NCBI RefSeq assembly: GCF_016862095.1
Contig: NZ_BOMH01000072.1
Location: 1 to 64,000, forward strand
Direction of reading: 5' to 3'
DNA from: Actinoplanes cyaneus
Lineage (GTDB): Bacteria > Actinomycetota > Actinomycetes > Mycobacteriales > Micromonosporaceae
Length of the DNA stretch: 64,000 nucleotides
The notes beneath the pieces are model-generated. The model worked only from the letters and a program-made list of their open reading frames with translations. It was not told the DNA's origin and did no database searches. The position numbers were made by a program, and so were the translations under genes. Shown here in pieces: positions 1 through 7,970 of the stretch; the first letter of the stretch is position 1; each line of letters starts with the position of its first letter.

Positions 1-186
1 TCGCGGGCCTTCACCCCCGGCCTGAAGGCCGGAGCACTGGCCCGCATTCCGGTAGCTGCCCTGGACGGGACTGGTCCGGACGAGGCGCTGACCCTACTGT
101 TCGACCACCTCCCTGGCGAGAGCCTGAAAGCTCGCGCGAAGATGGCGGCGGGTGCTGACCGCGATCGAGAAGTTGGAGGAACGATC

Positions 187-516
187 GTGAGCGTGGCGGA
201 CCACTACACCTACCGAGTTCGCTGGTCAGCGGAAGACGGCGAGTACGTCGGCACCGTCGCCGAACTGCCCTCCGTCTCCTGGCTCGCCGAAGACCGGCTG
301 GAGGCCTTCATCGGCATCCAGCGCGTCGCCGAGGAGATCGTCGCCGATATGGAGGCCTCGGGCGAGACGCCGCCCGTGGCCATCGCCGATCGTTCCTATT
401 CCGGCAAGTTCCAGGTCCGCGTGCCCGAAGAGGTCCACCGTCGTCTTGCCATCCGGGCGGCCGAGCAGGGCGTCTCCCTGAACGCGCTGGCCTCTTCACG
501 CCTGGCCGGCGCCTGA
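187..516 (+). CDS. hicB: HicB-family antitoxin-like protein
   Basis: The 109-residue product has an N-terminal HicB-like fold (YTYRVRWSAEDGEYVG, then AELPSVSW) and a C-terminal ribbon-helix-helix segment (GKFQVRVPEEVHRRLAIRAA) of the Arc/HicB kind that binds DNA as a dimer. I chose the GTG at 187 because GGAGGA at 175-180 precedes it at good spacing. The same frame stays open to base 1, so a longer protein or an in-frame fusion with something to the left is possible. No HicA toxin is visible downstream, where a transposase remnant begins at once. In the family HicB neutralises the HicA mRNA interferase and represses its own operon. Here it may be an orphan, or its partner may lie left of the window. 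Confidence 0.75.
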   Translation: MSVADHYTYRVRWSAEDGEYVGTVAELPSVSWLAEDRLEAFIGIQRVAEEIVADMEASGETPPVAIADRSYSGKFQVRVPEEVHRRLAIRAAEQGVSLNALASSRLAGA

Positions 517-519
517 CGG

Positions 520-800
520 TCCCGCGCAGCGGCCCGCAGCTCAGTCAGCATCGGAGCGTCGAGCTGGGATGACAGCCGCCATGCGGTCGGTCGGACGCGA
601 CCGGCCCGAACAGTCCGGCCTGATCACGCAGCACGGCAAGGTCAGCGATGGCCTCACCGCCGTCGGCCGGCATGACAGCGAGATCGACGGCGATCCGGCC
701 CGGGTCATGGCCGCGCCGACGCTGCCGCAAACCGGCAAGGGCGTGGTTGGCGATCTCGCCGAGGGGTACAGGAACCGGCAGGTCACCGACAATGCCGCGG
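520..800 (-). pseudogene. Degenerate IS1380-like transposase fragment
   Basis: On the minus strand a reading frame contains HDPGRIAVDLAV, ADGGEAIADLAVLRDQ and LFGPVASD. These resemble the N-terminal region of IS1380-family DDE transposases as I remember them. Near 590 the frame breaks, and the expected continuation (TAWRLSSQLDAPMLTELRA) resumes in another frame. A start, the catalytic DDE region and inverted repeats are all missing. The fragment stops where hicB begins and lies next to a tRNA gene, so it looks like the relic of an insertion trimmed from both ends. No other gene is supported in 517-900. Confidence 0.6.
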
Positions 801-900
801 CAGCCGCAGCAGCGAGCCTCAGGGAGCGGACCGCGACCGGACCGCCCACCGCGCCCCACGTGACGTGGGGTCTGGGGGTCGCCCCCAGGCTGGCAAAGGG

Positions 901-974
901 TGGGGCGGGCGGGACTCGAACCCGCGACCGAGGGATTATGAGTCCCCTGCTCTAACCCACTGAGCTACCGCCCC
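901..974 (-). tRNA. tRNA with CAT anticodon (Ile2 or Met)
   Basis: Reading the minus strand gives a complete 74-nt cloverleaf. The acceptor stem is GGGGCGG/CCGCCCC, the D stem GCTC/GAGC, the anticodon stem GGGGA/TCCCT with loop CTCATAA, and the T arm GCGGG-TTCGAGT-CCCGC. The discriminator is A and CCA is not encoded. Anticodon CAT fits elongator tRNA-Met or the lysidine-modified tRNA-Ile2 that reads AUA. The stem composition reminds me more of actinobacterial Ile2 than of Met, but the sequence alone does not settle this. Confidence 0.93.
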
Positions 975-1021
975 GTACCGGCGGCGATACTATCCCGCGG
1001 CCTGCTATCGGAGCTAGCGAT

Positions 1022-1213
1022 CTATCGCTCCACCAGCGTCTGTGGCAACAAAACGATTTGGTATCGCGGGTCGGAGACCATGTCGGGCGGTTGCAGGTCG
1101 ACGATCGCGGGGGCGTCGGCGTGGACGACGCCCGGTGAGTCGGGGCCGTCCGAGGTGGTGAATTCGGCGAAATTCTCCGGGTTCAGGTCGCTCAACACGT
1201 CTCCTTGGCTCAT
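1022..1213 (-). CDS. Small protein coupled to FAD oxidase
   Basis: This 63-residue acidic protein (MSQGDVLSDLNPENFAEFTT at its start) belongs to no family I recognise. Its ATG (1213-1211) overlaps the TGA of the upstream oxidase (1212-1210) in an ATGA arrangement, which normally means translational coupling. It has no signal peptide, membrane segment or cysteine. The coupling is the main argument that it is real. It might be a small partner of the oxidase, but that is speculation. Confidence 0.5.
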   Translation of the reverse strand: MSQGDVLSDLNPENFAEFTTSDGPDSPGVVHADAPAIVDLQPPDMVSDPRYQIVLLPQTLVER

Positions 1214-2472
1214 ACCCCGACCCGGGCGCCGAGTGACGCCAGGACTTGGCCGGCTGTGCGCCAGCCGCCGGCCATCGCACCTTGGATGGACGGACTGTCG
1301 CGATGATCACCCGCGACGAAGAGGCCGTCGCCGAGCGCGACCGGCTTGCGCAGCGCCCATTGGGGTACGCGGGCGGCCGGCAACGCGTGCGGGATGGTGA
1401 CAACGTTGAGCAGTTGCCAGTCGTCGGTGGGTGTCCCGTACATGCGGGAGAGTTCGACGCGGATGACCGCTTCGGAGGCGCTGGACGGGGCGGAGACGCC
1501 GACGACGGTGGCGGCGATCAGGCTCTGGCCGCTGGGGGCGTACTCGGGCGCCGCGTTGCTGACCACCACCGTGTTCGCGATGATCTCCCGGCGGTCGCCG
1601 TCGAGCAGCAGGATCGGCTCGTCGATCGGGGCGTGCGGGGCGCCGAAGTAGAACGTGGTGAGCCCGTGCATGTCCGGTTTCGGCAGCTGCGGGAGCAGTT
1701 CGGAGGCGTGTACCGGGTCGGTGGCGACGATCACGGCGCGGCAGCGGATCTCGCCGCCCTCGGTGACGACCATGCCGGGGCCGATGCTGAGGGTGCGGGC
1801 GCCGATGAGCAGTTGCGGGAACGGCAGCGGGCCGGCGATCGCGGCGGGCAGCGCGGCCATGCCGGCGGCGGGCACCCCGATCCGGCCGCGGGTGAAGGAG
1901 CGCAGCACCATCGCGGTGACGTGGCTGGACGTCTCGAGCGACCGGTCGGCGAAGACGCCGGAGAAGAACGGCCGCAGCACCTCTTCGATGATCCGGTGCG
2001 ACAGTCCGGCTTTGCGGAGCATCTCCTGGGTGGTCGTCTCGGGCATGTCGAGCAGCCGGGCGACGGGCGTGGTGGCGCATCGGGTGGCGAGCGCCGCGAA
2101 CTTGAGCCGGTCGGTGAGGGTGCCGACGCCGGAGAGCAGGGTCTGTGGGGTGGCAAGCGGTTCGCGCAGCGGGTTTTCCAGCCGGTGCAGGGCGCCGCCG
2201 CGGCGGACGAGGACGCCGGCGGTGAAGTAGCGCATCTGCAGCGCGTCCACGTCGACCAGCGCGGACAGCCGTGGGTAGGCGGTGTTCAGCACCTGGAAGC
2301 CACGGTCCATGTGCCAGCCGTCGACGACGTCGGTGGCGATGCGCCCGCCGACGCGGTCGGAGCCTTCGACGAGCAGCCATTCCACGCCGGCGCGGTCCAG
2401 TCGGCGGGCAGCGGACAGCCCGGCGAGCCCGCCGCCGACGATCACGACGTCAACCTCGACCGGCTGCGACAT
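1210..2472 (-). CDS. NAD(P)/FAD-dependent amine oxidase-like oxidoreductase
   Basis: The 420-residue protein begins with a Rossmann FAD-binding motif (VVIVGGGLAGLSAARRL) followed by the second dinucleotide-contact motif (EGSDRVGGRIAT). This is the layout of the flavin amine oxidase, phytoene desaturase and protoporphyrinogen oxidase superfamily. Near the C-terminus GDGLFVAGDHRDSPSIQGAM is the usual FAD-closing segment. The ATG at 2472 is preceded by GAGGTGG; the open frame extends further upstream but lacks support and would run into a tRNA. The substrate cannot be inferred. It is co-translated with the 63-residue protein downstream. Confidence 0.85.
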   Translation of the reverse strand: MSQPVEVDVVIVGGGLAGLSAARRLDRAGVEWLLVEGSDRVGGRIATDVVDGWHMDRGFQVLNTAYPRLSALVDVDALQMRYFTAGVLVRRGGALHRLENPLREPLATPQTLLSGVGTLTDRLKFAALATRCATTPVARLLDMPETTTQEMLRKAGLSHRIIEEVLRPFFSGVFADRSLETSSHVTAMVLRSFTRGRIGVPAAGMAALPAAIAGPLPFPQLLIGARTLSIGPGMVVTEGGEIRCRAVIVATDPVHASELLPQLPKPDMHGLTTFYFGAPHAPIDEPILLLDGDRREIIANTVVVSNAAPEYAPSGQSLIAATVVGVSAPSSASEAVIRVELSRMYGTPTDDWQLLNVVTIPHALPAARVPQWALRKPVALGDGLFVAGDHRDSPSIQGAMAGGWRTAGQVLASLGARVGV

Positions 2473-2690
2473 AACCACCTCACTGAGAGCGAACAACGCA
2501 GGCCTCAGCGTAACCGTGCACTTCGGGCCAAGGGAGCGAAAGCACAACAGGCCCGAAAACCCCCAGGACCAAGGCAGAGCTGCCGGGTACGCGACGAGCG
2601 AGGACCTTCCGGCGTGCCGCGAACAGCACGTTGCCCCGTACGGGGAAATCGATCTGCCCGGCGAGGCCGGCGCTCCAAGGAGAAAAGGAA

Positions 2691-2729
2691 GAGGGCCCCA
2701 GTCTGCTTTTCTGCAGACGTGGAGCCCTC
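2691..2729 (-). terminator. Terminator after tRNA-Asn
   Basis: Downstream of tRNA-Asn the minus strand folds into a hairpin: outer stem GAGGGC/GCCCTC and inner stem GTCTGC/GCAGAC around an A-rich loop. A T-rich run (TTCCTTTTCTCC) follows. This is a good intrinsic terminator for a high-GC genome. Confidence 0.75.
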
Positions 2730-2739
2730 GACCGGATCG

Positions 2740-2812
2740 CTCCCCCGATTGGACTCGAACCAATAACCTGCCGGTTAACAGCCGGCTGCTCTGCCAATTG
2801 AGCTACAGGGGA
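2740..2812 (-). tRNA. tRNA-Asn (GTT)
   Basis: This is a complete 73-nt cloverleaf on the minus strand. The acceptor stem is TCCCCTG/CGGGGGA with discriminator G, which is typical of tRNA-Asn. The D stem is GCTC/GAGC, the anticodon stem GCCGG/CCGGC with loop CTGTTAA (anticodon GTT), and the T arm is ATTGG-TTCGAGT-CCAAT. CCA is not encoded. Confidence 0.96.
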
Positions 2813-3020
2813 TCGTGCTTGCCTCCGGGTTTCCCTGGCGACGGAGAAGAGATTACACGACCCCCGGGGCTTCGCGCGAAGGGGTATACCCCGTGACTCA
2901 TCCTCCAGGTGTGACGCCGGGCAACACGAGTGAAACCAGGATGTAGGGAGTACCGGCACGGCAGGATGGGTATGCACGCGGCAGACACAGTTGCTTCACC
3001 ACACGGAAGGAGCCGCCATC

Positions 3021-3338
3021 ATGCGCGGAAAGCTCTTGTTCCTCGGCGGTCTCGCGGCGGGCTTCGTCCTGGGCAGCCGGGCCGGCCGCGAGAAGTACGA
3101 GGAGATTCGGGCGAACGCCGAGAAGTTCTGGCAGCACCCGACGGTCCAGGAAGCTGCCGGCGTGGCCCAGGCCCAGGCGAACAAGCTCTACACCGAGGGC
3201 AAGGACAAGATCCAGTCGTCCAAGCTCGGTGAGAAGCTGGGCACCACGCACACCGACAGCACCAGCAGCAGCACGGACGAGCTGCTCGCTCCGACGGATT
3301 CGCTCTCCGGCACCAAGGGGCCCGGCGGCACGCTCTGA
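3021..3338 (+). CDS. YtxH-like small membrane-anchored protein
   Basis: The 105-residue protein starts with a short hydrophobic segment (LLFLGGLAAGFVLGSRAGR) ending in the G-SRAGREKYE motif of YtxH-like actinobacterial proteins. A charged helical region and a Ser/Thr-rich tail follow. The ATG at 3021 has GGAAGGAG just upstream; the earlier in-frame ATG at 2991 lacks this. YtxH-domain proteins are often stress related but have no defined biochemical role. A strong hairpin terminator follows directly, so the gene appears monocistronic. Confidence 0.75.
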   Translation: MRGKLLFLGGLAAGFVLGSRAGREKYEEIRANAEKFWQHPTVQEAAGVAQAQANKLYTEGKDKIQSSKLGEKLGTTHTDSTSSSTDELLAPTDSLSGTKGPGGTL

Positions 3339-3350
3339 TCGTTCGCTTCA

Positions 3351-3388
3351 CGGTGAGAGCCGCTCCCATGTGGGAGCGGCTCTCACCG
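3351..3388. terminator. Bidirectional hairpin terminator
   Basis: There is a perfect inverted repeat with 18-bp arms around a TG centre. It lies between the YtxH-like gene and the convergent EboE-like gene, with TTT on the plus-strand side. It probably terminates both transcripts. Confidence 0.85.
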
Positions 3389-3396
3389 TTTCCGGG

Positions 3397-4422
3397 TCAG
3401 GGCGCGGTGCAGGGTTCGCTCTCCGGCACCAGGCCGAGGGCGGTCAACTGCCCGATGACGTACGCCAGGTCAGGCGCTTCCGTGCCGTCGCCGCCCACCT
3501 CGATGTACTCGGTACGGGCGGTGTCCGCCGCGAGCAGGTGCCGCAGAATCGGCTGCCAGGCCACGGCCGGGTCGGTGATCCGGACCGTGATGACCGACAG
3601 GCCGGCGTCGGTGAGCCGGTCGATGCCGTCCTGCGGGGCGGGCCAGTCACGGGCGACCCGGGCCAGGTCGAGGCAGACGCCGAGCCGGTCCTTGTCGACC
3701 CGGGCCAGGGCCGCGACCGTCTCCTCGGGGCTGTCCAGCACGTACGCCGGCTGAGGTTCGAAACCGACCCGGACCGCGCGACCGACCCGCCAGGCCAGGT
3801 CGGCCAGACCGCCGGACAACCGGCGGAGGTGACGTGCGGTGGCCTTCTCGTGCGCCTCGTCCCAGACGTCGCGCCGGCCGAGCCCGCAGGTGCCGACCGC
3901 GCCGCGCACCTCGTCCTCGGGCAGCAGGTCGACGAGGATCCGGGCGAGCTCGAGGGTGTGCTGGAGGCGGGCGGGCTCACTCCAGTCGGGCAGGCCCCCG
4001 CCGGTGGGCGCCTGCGCAGTGCCGGCCCCGGCGTCCGGCGAAGCCTCCGGCGAGCCATCGGGAGCTGCGCCGCCTGCCTCTGCGTCCGGCGCGGTTTCCG
4101 GTGTGCCACCGGGGGGTGTGCCGCCGCCCTCGGCGTCGGGCCCGCCGCTCAGCGTGACCACCTCGAGGTTCCGGGTGTCGAGTTCGGCACGCAGCCGGGT
4201 GCGGGCGCGCCCGTCGTCGACGAGGGCGGCGGCAAGGGGATGGGACAGGCGCAGGGCGATCGTGAGCGGCCGGGATCGTCCGGGGCCTTCGGCCAGACCG
4301 GCTCGCAGCTCGGTGGCGGCCCTGTCGAGCATCGCGAACGCCTCGGCGGGGGTCGCCGCGTCCGTTAGGCTCAGGCCGCAGGTGAGGTGCACCGTGCGGC
4401 CGGAGGGATGTCGGAGCCGCAT
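3397..4422 (-). CDS. EboE-like TIM-barrel metabolite-traffic protein
   Basis: The 341-residue protein opens with MRLRHPSGRTVHLTCGLSLT, which resembles the start of EboE-type proteins (MRLxHP...HLxYCTNxHP). Later segments (VRVGFEPQPAY, GVCLDLARVARDW) fit a xylose-isomerase-like TIM barrel. EboE belongs to the eustigmatophyte/bacterial ebo operon, thought to move a prenylated precursor. None of the other ebo genes is nearby here. A Gly/Pro/Ala/Asp-rich insert of about 45 residues near the middle is probably disordered. The ATG at 4422 is chosen for GGGGAGGA six bases upstream. The family call is moderate. Confidence 0.5.
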   Translation of the reverse strand: MRLRHPSGRTVHLTCGLSLTDAATPAEAFAMLDRAATELRAGLAEGPGRSRPLTIALRLSHPLAAALVDDGRARTRLRAELDTRNLEVVTLSGGPDAEGGGTPPGGTPETAPDAEAGGAAPDGSPEASPDAGAGTAQAPTGGGLPDWSEPARLQHTLELARILVDLLPEDEVRGAVGTCGLGRRDVWDEAHEKATARHLRRLSGGLADLAWRVGRAVRVGFEPQPAYVLDSPEETVAALARVDKDRLGVCLDLARVARDWPAPQDGIDRLTDAGLSVITVRITDPAVAWQPILRHLLAADTARTEYIEVGGDGTEAPDLAYVIGQLTALGLVPESEPCTAP

Positions 4423-5028
4423 CAATGTCCTCCCCGGACGAGACCACCCGTGCAGGTGCACGTGCATTCGCTCGTGCTAACGGTTCCAGTATGGACCATC
4501 CTCGGCACGGCCCTCGATCGACCAGTGCCCAGCCGCCGGGCTGCCATGAGCGCCTCCAACCTGGAATGTCCTGCCCTCGGATACGAGCGTGCGACGCCGG
4601 ACGGATCATCGGCACACTTGCCGTGCGACACCGTGACCGGCGCTTTCATGATCAAAACCCGTCGGACGGATAGGTGATCGACGATCTCCACCCCCGGAGT
4701 GACCAGCGAGTAGCAATGGTGGGCGACATCCGGGAGAGCGTTTTCGGACCCCCACATGTGTGCACCATATGAACAAATGGACATGCAATGCGCGACTGCT
4801 CGTGCGTACGCCCCGTGCCCCCGCACGGGGCAAATGCCCACCTTGCCCCTACCCCTTTCCCCCTTCCTCACTCCTTGACCGCCCCGCGGCGGGGCGGATC
4901 CGGCAGTGGCCACCGGAGGGTTAGTGACGCTCCGCGGTGGGGAACTACCAGGAAGGACGTATTCGCACGTCGCGGCGGGGAGGGGCGGCGCGCGGCGGCC
5001 GACCGCTTCGCCGAAGGGAAAGCCCGCA
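4423..5028. other. 606-bp non-coding region with hairpins and G-rich motif
   Basis: I see no convincing gene here; the frames through it are shadows. It holds a GC hairpin (GCCCCGTGC arms, 4810-4831), a near-perfect palindrome (4879-4897) and a minus-strand G-quadruplex-type motif at 4837-4863. The AT-richer stretch around 4670-4790 is unusual for this genome and probably carries the divergent promoters of the EboE-like and YihY-like genes. Confidence 0.5.
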
Positions 5029-6258
5029 ATGAGACTGCGCCACAGCCCGGAAGGGCACCACGACTCCGACGACAACGACACCCCGGCGACCGGTTCGGCC
5101 TCGGTTTCCGGCACACCCTCTTCGCAATCCGGCGACGACGCCCAGCCCCGGACGGGCGACGAGGCAGCGGACCCGGAACGGCGCCACGGCGACGCTGCGG
5201 ACGCCAGACGGCGGGGCGGGGAGGACTTCGACCTGGCCGCCGCCGGGACGACCGACGTGGGCCGCTCCCCCGACCCGCGGGAACTGACCGCGCCGGGCCC
5301 CGACGACGGGCCGGACCGTCCATCACAGCTGCGCGCCAAAGGGATCTTCGCGGCGGTGAAGCGGACGTTCAAGCAGTTCTCCGAGGACAACGTCTCGGAC
5401 TGGGCGGCCGCCCTCACCTACTACGGCGTCCTGTCGATCTTCCCGGGCACGCTGGTGATCGTGTCGCTGCTCGGCCTGCTCGGCGAGACCGGGCAGCGAA
5501 CCGTCACCGACGCGGTCACCCAGATCACCCCGAACTCGGAGCTGCGCGACCTGGTCAACACCGTGCTGGACCAAGTGCAGGGCACCGGCAACGCGGGGCT
5601 GGCGGCGATCGTCGGTCTGCTCGTCGCGTTCTGGTCGGCGTCCGGGTACATCGCCGCGTTCATGCGCGCGTCGAACGCGATCTACGACGTGCCGGAGGGC
5701 CGGCCGATCTGGAAGACCCTGCCGATCCGGGTCGGGGTGACCGCGATCGTCGGCGTGATGCTGATCGCCTCCGCGGCCATCGTCGTGTTCACCGGTGACC
5801 TGGCCCGGATCGTCGGTGACCGGATCGGGCTCGGCGAGGTCGCCGTGAGCACCTGGAACATCGCCAAGTGGCCGGTCCTGCTGGTCCTGGTCAGCCTGAT
5901 GTTCGCGATCCTCTACTGGGCGTCGCCGAACGCCAAGACCGGCGGGTTCCGCTGGATCAGCCCCGGTGGCATCTTCGCGGTGCTGCTCTGGGTGGCGGCG
6001 TCCGCCGGGTTCGCGATCTACCTGGCGAACTTCGCGAACTACAACAAGACGTACGGCACGCTGGGCGGCGTCGTCGCGTTCCTGGTCTGGCTGTGGATCT
6101 CCAACATGGCGATCATGCTCGGCGCCGAGCTGGACGCGGAGCTGGAACGGGGCCGCGCCATCGCCGCCGGGCACCCGGCCGACGAGGAGCCGTTCCTGGA
6201 GCTGCGCGACACCCGCGCGCTCAAGAAGGGCTCCGAACACGGCCTGAGCCAGGGTTGA
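5029..6258 (+). CDS. YihY/BrkB-family membrane protein
   Basis: The 409-residue protein has a roughly 100-residue polar, acidic N-terminus and then a YihY/BrkB domain. That domain begins with FKQFSEDNVSDWAAALTYYG and has about six membrane helices, ending in GGVVAFLVWLWISNMAIMLG and ELDAELERGR. This is the full family pattern. The family was once mis-assigned as RNase BN; its function is unknown, with transport suggested. The ATG at 5029 has GAAGGGA upstream. The Asp/Gly-rich N-terminal tail is longer than in typical YihY proteins. Confidence 0.88.
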   Translation: MRLRHSPEGHHDSDDNDTPATGSASVSGTPSSQSGDDAQPRTGDEAADPERRHGDAADARRRGGEDFDLAAAGTTDVGRSPDPRELTAPGPDDGPDRPSQLRAKGIFAAVKRTFKQFSEDNVSDWAAALTYYGVLSIFPGTLVIVSLLGLLGETGQRTVTDAVTQITPNSELRDLVNTVLDQVQGTGNAGLAAIVGLLVAFWSASGYIAAFMRASNAIYDVPEGRPIWKTLPIRVGVTAIVGVMLIASAAIVVFTGDLARIVGDRIGLGEVAVSTWNIAKWPVLLVLVSLMFAILYWASPNAKTGGFRWISPGGIFAVLLWVAASAGFAIYLANFANYNKTYGTLGGVVAFLVWLWISNMAIMLGAELDAELERGRAIAAGHPADEEPFLELRDTRALKKGSEHGLSQG

Positions 6259-6346
6259 GCCGGCCGCGCGGGCGGTGGAACAGCACCGTCCGCGCGGTCA
6301 TGACCGGCGGTGGCCGGGAGATCGGCCGGGACGCCGGTCGCGCGCG

Positions 6347-7156
6347 TCACTTGCAGAGCAGCTTGCCCATCCGGGTGCCGGCGACGGTCAGCCCCACCGC
6401 CAGCAGCACCAGCAGGTAGACCACGTCGACGACCTGCGCCCACCCGGCCGTGCCCAGGCTGATGCCCCGGATCAGGTCCACCGACCGGTACAGCGGGGAG
6501 AGCTCGACCAGCCAGCGCAGCACCGCCGGATAGGCCTCGGCGGGCACGAACGTCCCGGAGAACAGGAACAGCGCGAACTGCCCCGCCCCGATCAGGTCGA
6601 AATCCTGCCAGCTGCGGATCAGCGTGGCCACCGTCATCCCGAGCGCCCCGAACGCGAAGCCGACCAGCACCGCCGCCGGGAACGCGGCCAGCGCCCGCAG
6701 CGGTGTCGTCAGATCCATCACCACCATGATCGCCAGGAACGCGATCGAGTAGAGACTGCCGCGGACCATCGCCCAGATCAGCTCACCCACGGCGATCTCG
6801 AACGGCCGGATCGGGGTGGCCAGCATCCCGTCGTACAGCCGCATGAACTTCATCTTGCCGAAGAAGTTGAAGGTGGTCTCGGCGAGCGCCCCGCTCATCG
6901 CGGACGCGGCGAGCATCGCCGGGGCGACGAACTCCGTGTAGCTCACCGTCCGCCCGCCGGGCAGCCCGATGTCGCCGATCAGGGCGCCGACCCCGACCCC
7001 GATCGAGAACAGGTACAGCACCGGCTCCAGCAGGCCGCCGGCCATCACCACCCAGTACGCCGATTTCAGCGCGTTGACATTCCGCTCGGTGACGCGCACG
7101 GCCCGGCCGCCGCTGCCCTCGAACGACACCAGTTTCGGAAGGACCAGCGTCAGCAC
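6347..7156 (-). CDS. ABC-2 exporter permease (DrrB-like), second subunit
   Basis: The product of about 269 residues has six hydrophobic segments and the ABC-2/DrrB pattern (GGLLEPVLYLFSIGVGVG, FNFFGKMKFMRLYDGMLATP, FLFSGTFVPAEAYP). It would form the membrane part of a drug or lipid exporter with the adjacent ATPase and permease. No ATG is available in frame. I propose the GTG at 7156, which follows the 18-bp tandem repeat; the frame is open further upstream through the repeat (DDERGE three times). A 19-codon ORF starting at 7209 in another frame stops within this start region, so translation may be coupled. Confidence 0.85.
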   Translation of the reverse strand: MLTLVLPKLVSFEGSGGRAVRVTERNVNALKSAYWVVMAGGLLEPVLYLFSIGVGVGALIGDIGLPGGRTVSYTEFVAPAMLAASAMSGALAETTFNFFGKMKFMRLYDGMLATPIRPFEIAVGELIWAMVRGSLYSIAFLAIMVVMDLTTPLRALAAFPAAVLVGFAFGALGMTVATLIRSWQDFDLIGAGQFALFLFSGTFVPAEAYPAVLRWLVELSPLYRSVDLIRGISLGTAGWAQVVDVVYLLVLLAVGLTVAGTRMGKLLCK

Positions 7157-7209
7157 GACCTCACCCCGCTCATCATCCTCACCGCGTTCGTCATCCTCAC
7201 CACGCTCAT
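7150..7209 (-). CDS. Possible 19-residue leader peptide in the repeats
   Basis: An ATG at 7209, just after the stop of the upstream permease, opens a 19-codon frame (MSVVRMTNAVRMMSGVRSC). It is encoded by the 18-bp repeats and ends with TGA at 7152-7150, overlapping the proposed GTG of the next permease. Ribosomes finishing this peptide could re-start on the permease. This is seen only as an ORF; translation is inference. Confidence 0.25.
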   Translation of the reverse strand: MSVVRMTNAVRMMSGVRSC

Positions 7210-7213
7210 CGTC
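7160..7213 (-). repeat. 18-bp tandem repeat, three units, between permeases
   Basis: Three imperfect 18-bp units (consensus GATGAGCGTGGTGAG plus three bases) run head to tail from the stop codon of one permease to the start of the next. Each unit contains GGTGAGG, which resembles a ribosome-binding site, and an ATG. Copy number could vary by slippage. Confidence 0.85.
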
Positions 7214-7970
7214 AGAACACCAACCGGCGTTGGAACCGCCAGCGGGCCAGGAACCAGCCCGCCACGCACCAGAGCAGCAGGTAGAGCGCGTGCCAGAGCC
7301 CGGCCGCCCCGATGCCGAGACCGAGCGTGGCGGCCCGGGTGAGGTCCACCCCGTGCCAGAGCGGCAACGCATACGCCAGCCAGCGCAGCGGCCCGGGCAG
7401 CGACTCGATCGGGAAGAACACCCCGGAGAAGAGCGACATCGGCAGCACCGCGAAACGGAACAGGATCGCCAGATAGCTGTCGCTGCGGATGCTCGCCGTG
7501 TACGCCACCACGGGCGCGGCCACCGCAAGCCCGATCAGCACCGAGAGCGGCAGCACGGCCAGGGTCCACAGCGAGTGCAACGCCCCGAACGGCGCCGCGA
7601 CCAGCAGGAAGGCGACGACACTGAGCAGCACCCGGAACATCATGAAGGCCAGGTGCCCGCCGAGGATGTCGCCGACCCGCAGCGGCGCGGCCGCCTGCGC
7701 GAAGTACACCTTCAGCCACTCGAAGCTGCTCAGCACCGGCCAGGTGGCCTCGCCGAGCGCGGTCTGCGCCGCCGTCGAGGCGATCAGCCCGGGCACGATC
7801 CAGTCCAGATAGGACGCGCCGTCGATGTCGGTCTGCACGTAACCGCCGACGCCCAGGCCGAAGCCGAGCATGGTCAGCAGCGGCAGCACCATCGTCGACA
7901 GCGCGCTCGACCGCCAGGTGCGGCGGTAGTTGACCAGGTGGTACTCCAACACGTACGCCGAGGAGGTCAT
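7212..7970 (-). CDS. ABC-2 exporter permease (DrrB-like), first subunit
   Basis: The 252-residue protein has six membrane segments of the ABC-2 type. Recognisable parts are YLDWIVPGLIASTAAQTALG, the conserved gate-like FEWLKVYFAQAAAPLRVGDI, and SLFSGVFFPIESLPGPLRWL. Its ATG at 7970 overlaps the TGA of the ATPase gene (TGATG). It is homologous to the following permease, so the exporter is likely a heterodimeric DrrB pair with a DrrA-type ATPase. The substrate is unknown. Confidence 0.88.
   Translation of the reverse strand: MTSSAYVLEYHLVNYRRTWRSSALSTMVLPLLTMLGFGLGVGGYVQTDIDGASYLDWIVPGLIASTAAQTALGEATWPVLSSFEWLKVYFAQAAAPLRVGDILGGHLAFMMFRVLLSVVAFLLVAAPFGALHSLWTLAVLPLSVLIGLAVAAPVVAYTASIRSDSYLAILFRFAVLPMSLFSGVFFPIESLPGPLRWLAYALPLWHGVDLTRAATLGLGIGAAGLWHALYLLLWCVAGWFLARWRFQRRLVF

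Noticed and set aside
569..955. 128-codon plus-strand frame
   Set aside because: It overlaps the tRNA gene and lies opposite the transposase remnant; composition is shadow-like.
1246..2766. 506-codon frame opposite the FAD oxidase
   Set aside because: It is antisense to a protein with clear FAD motifs and runs into tRNA-Asn.
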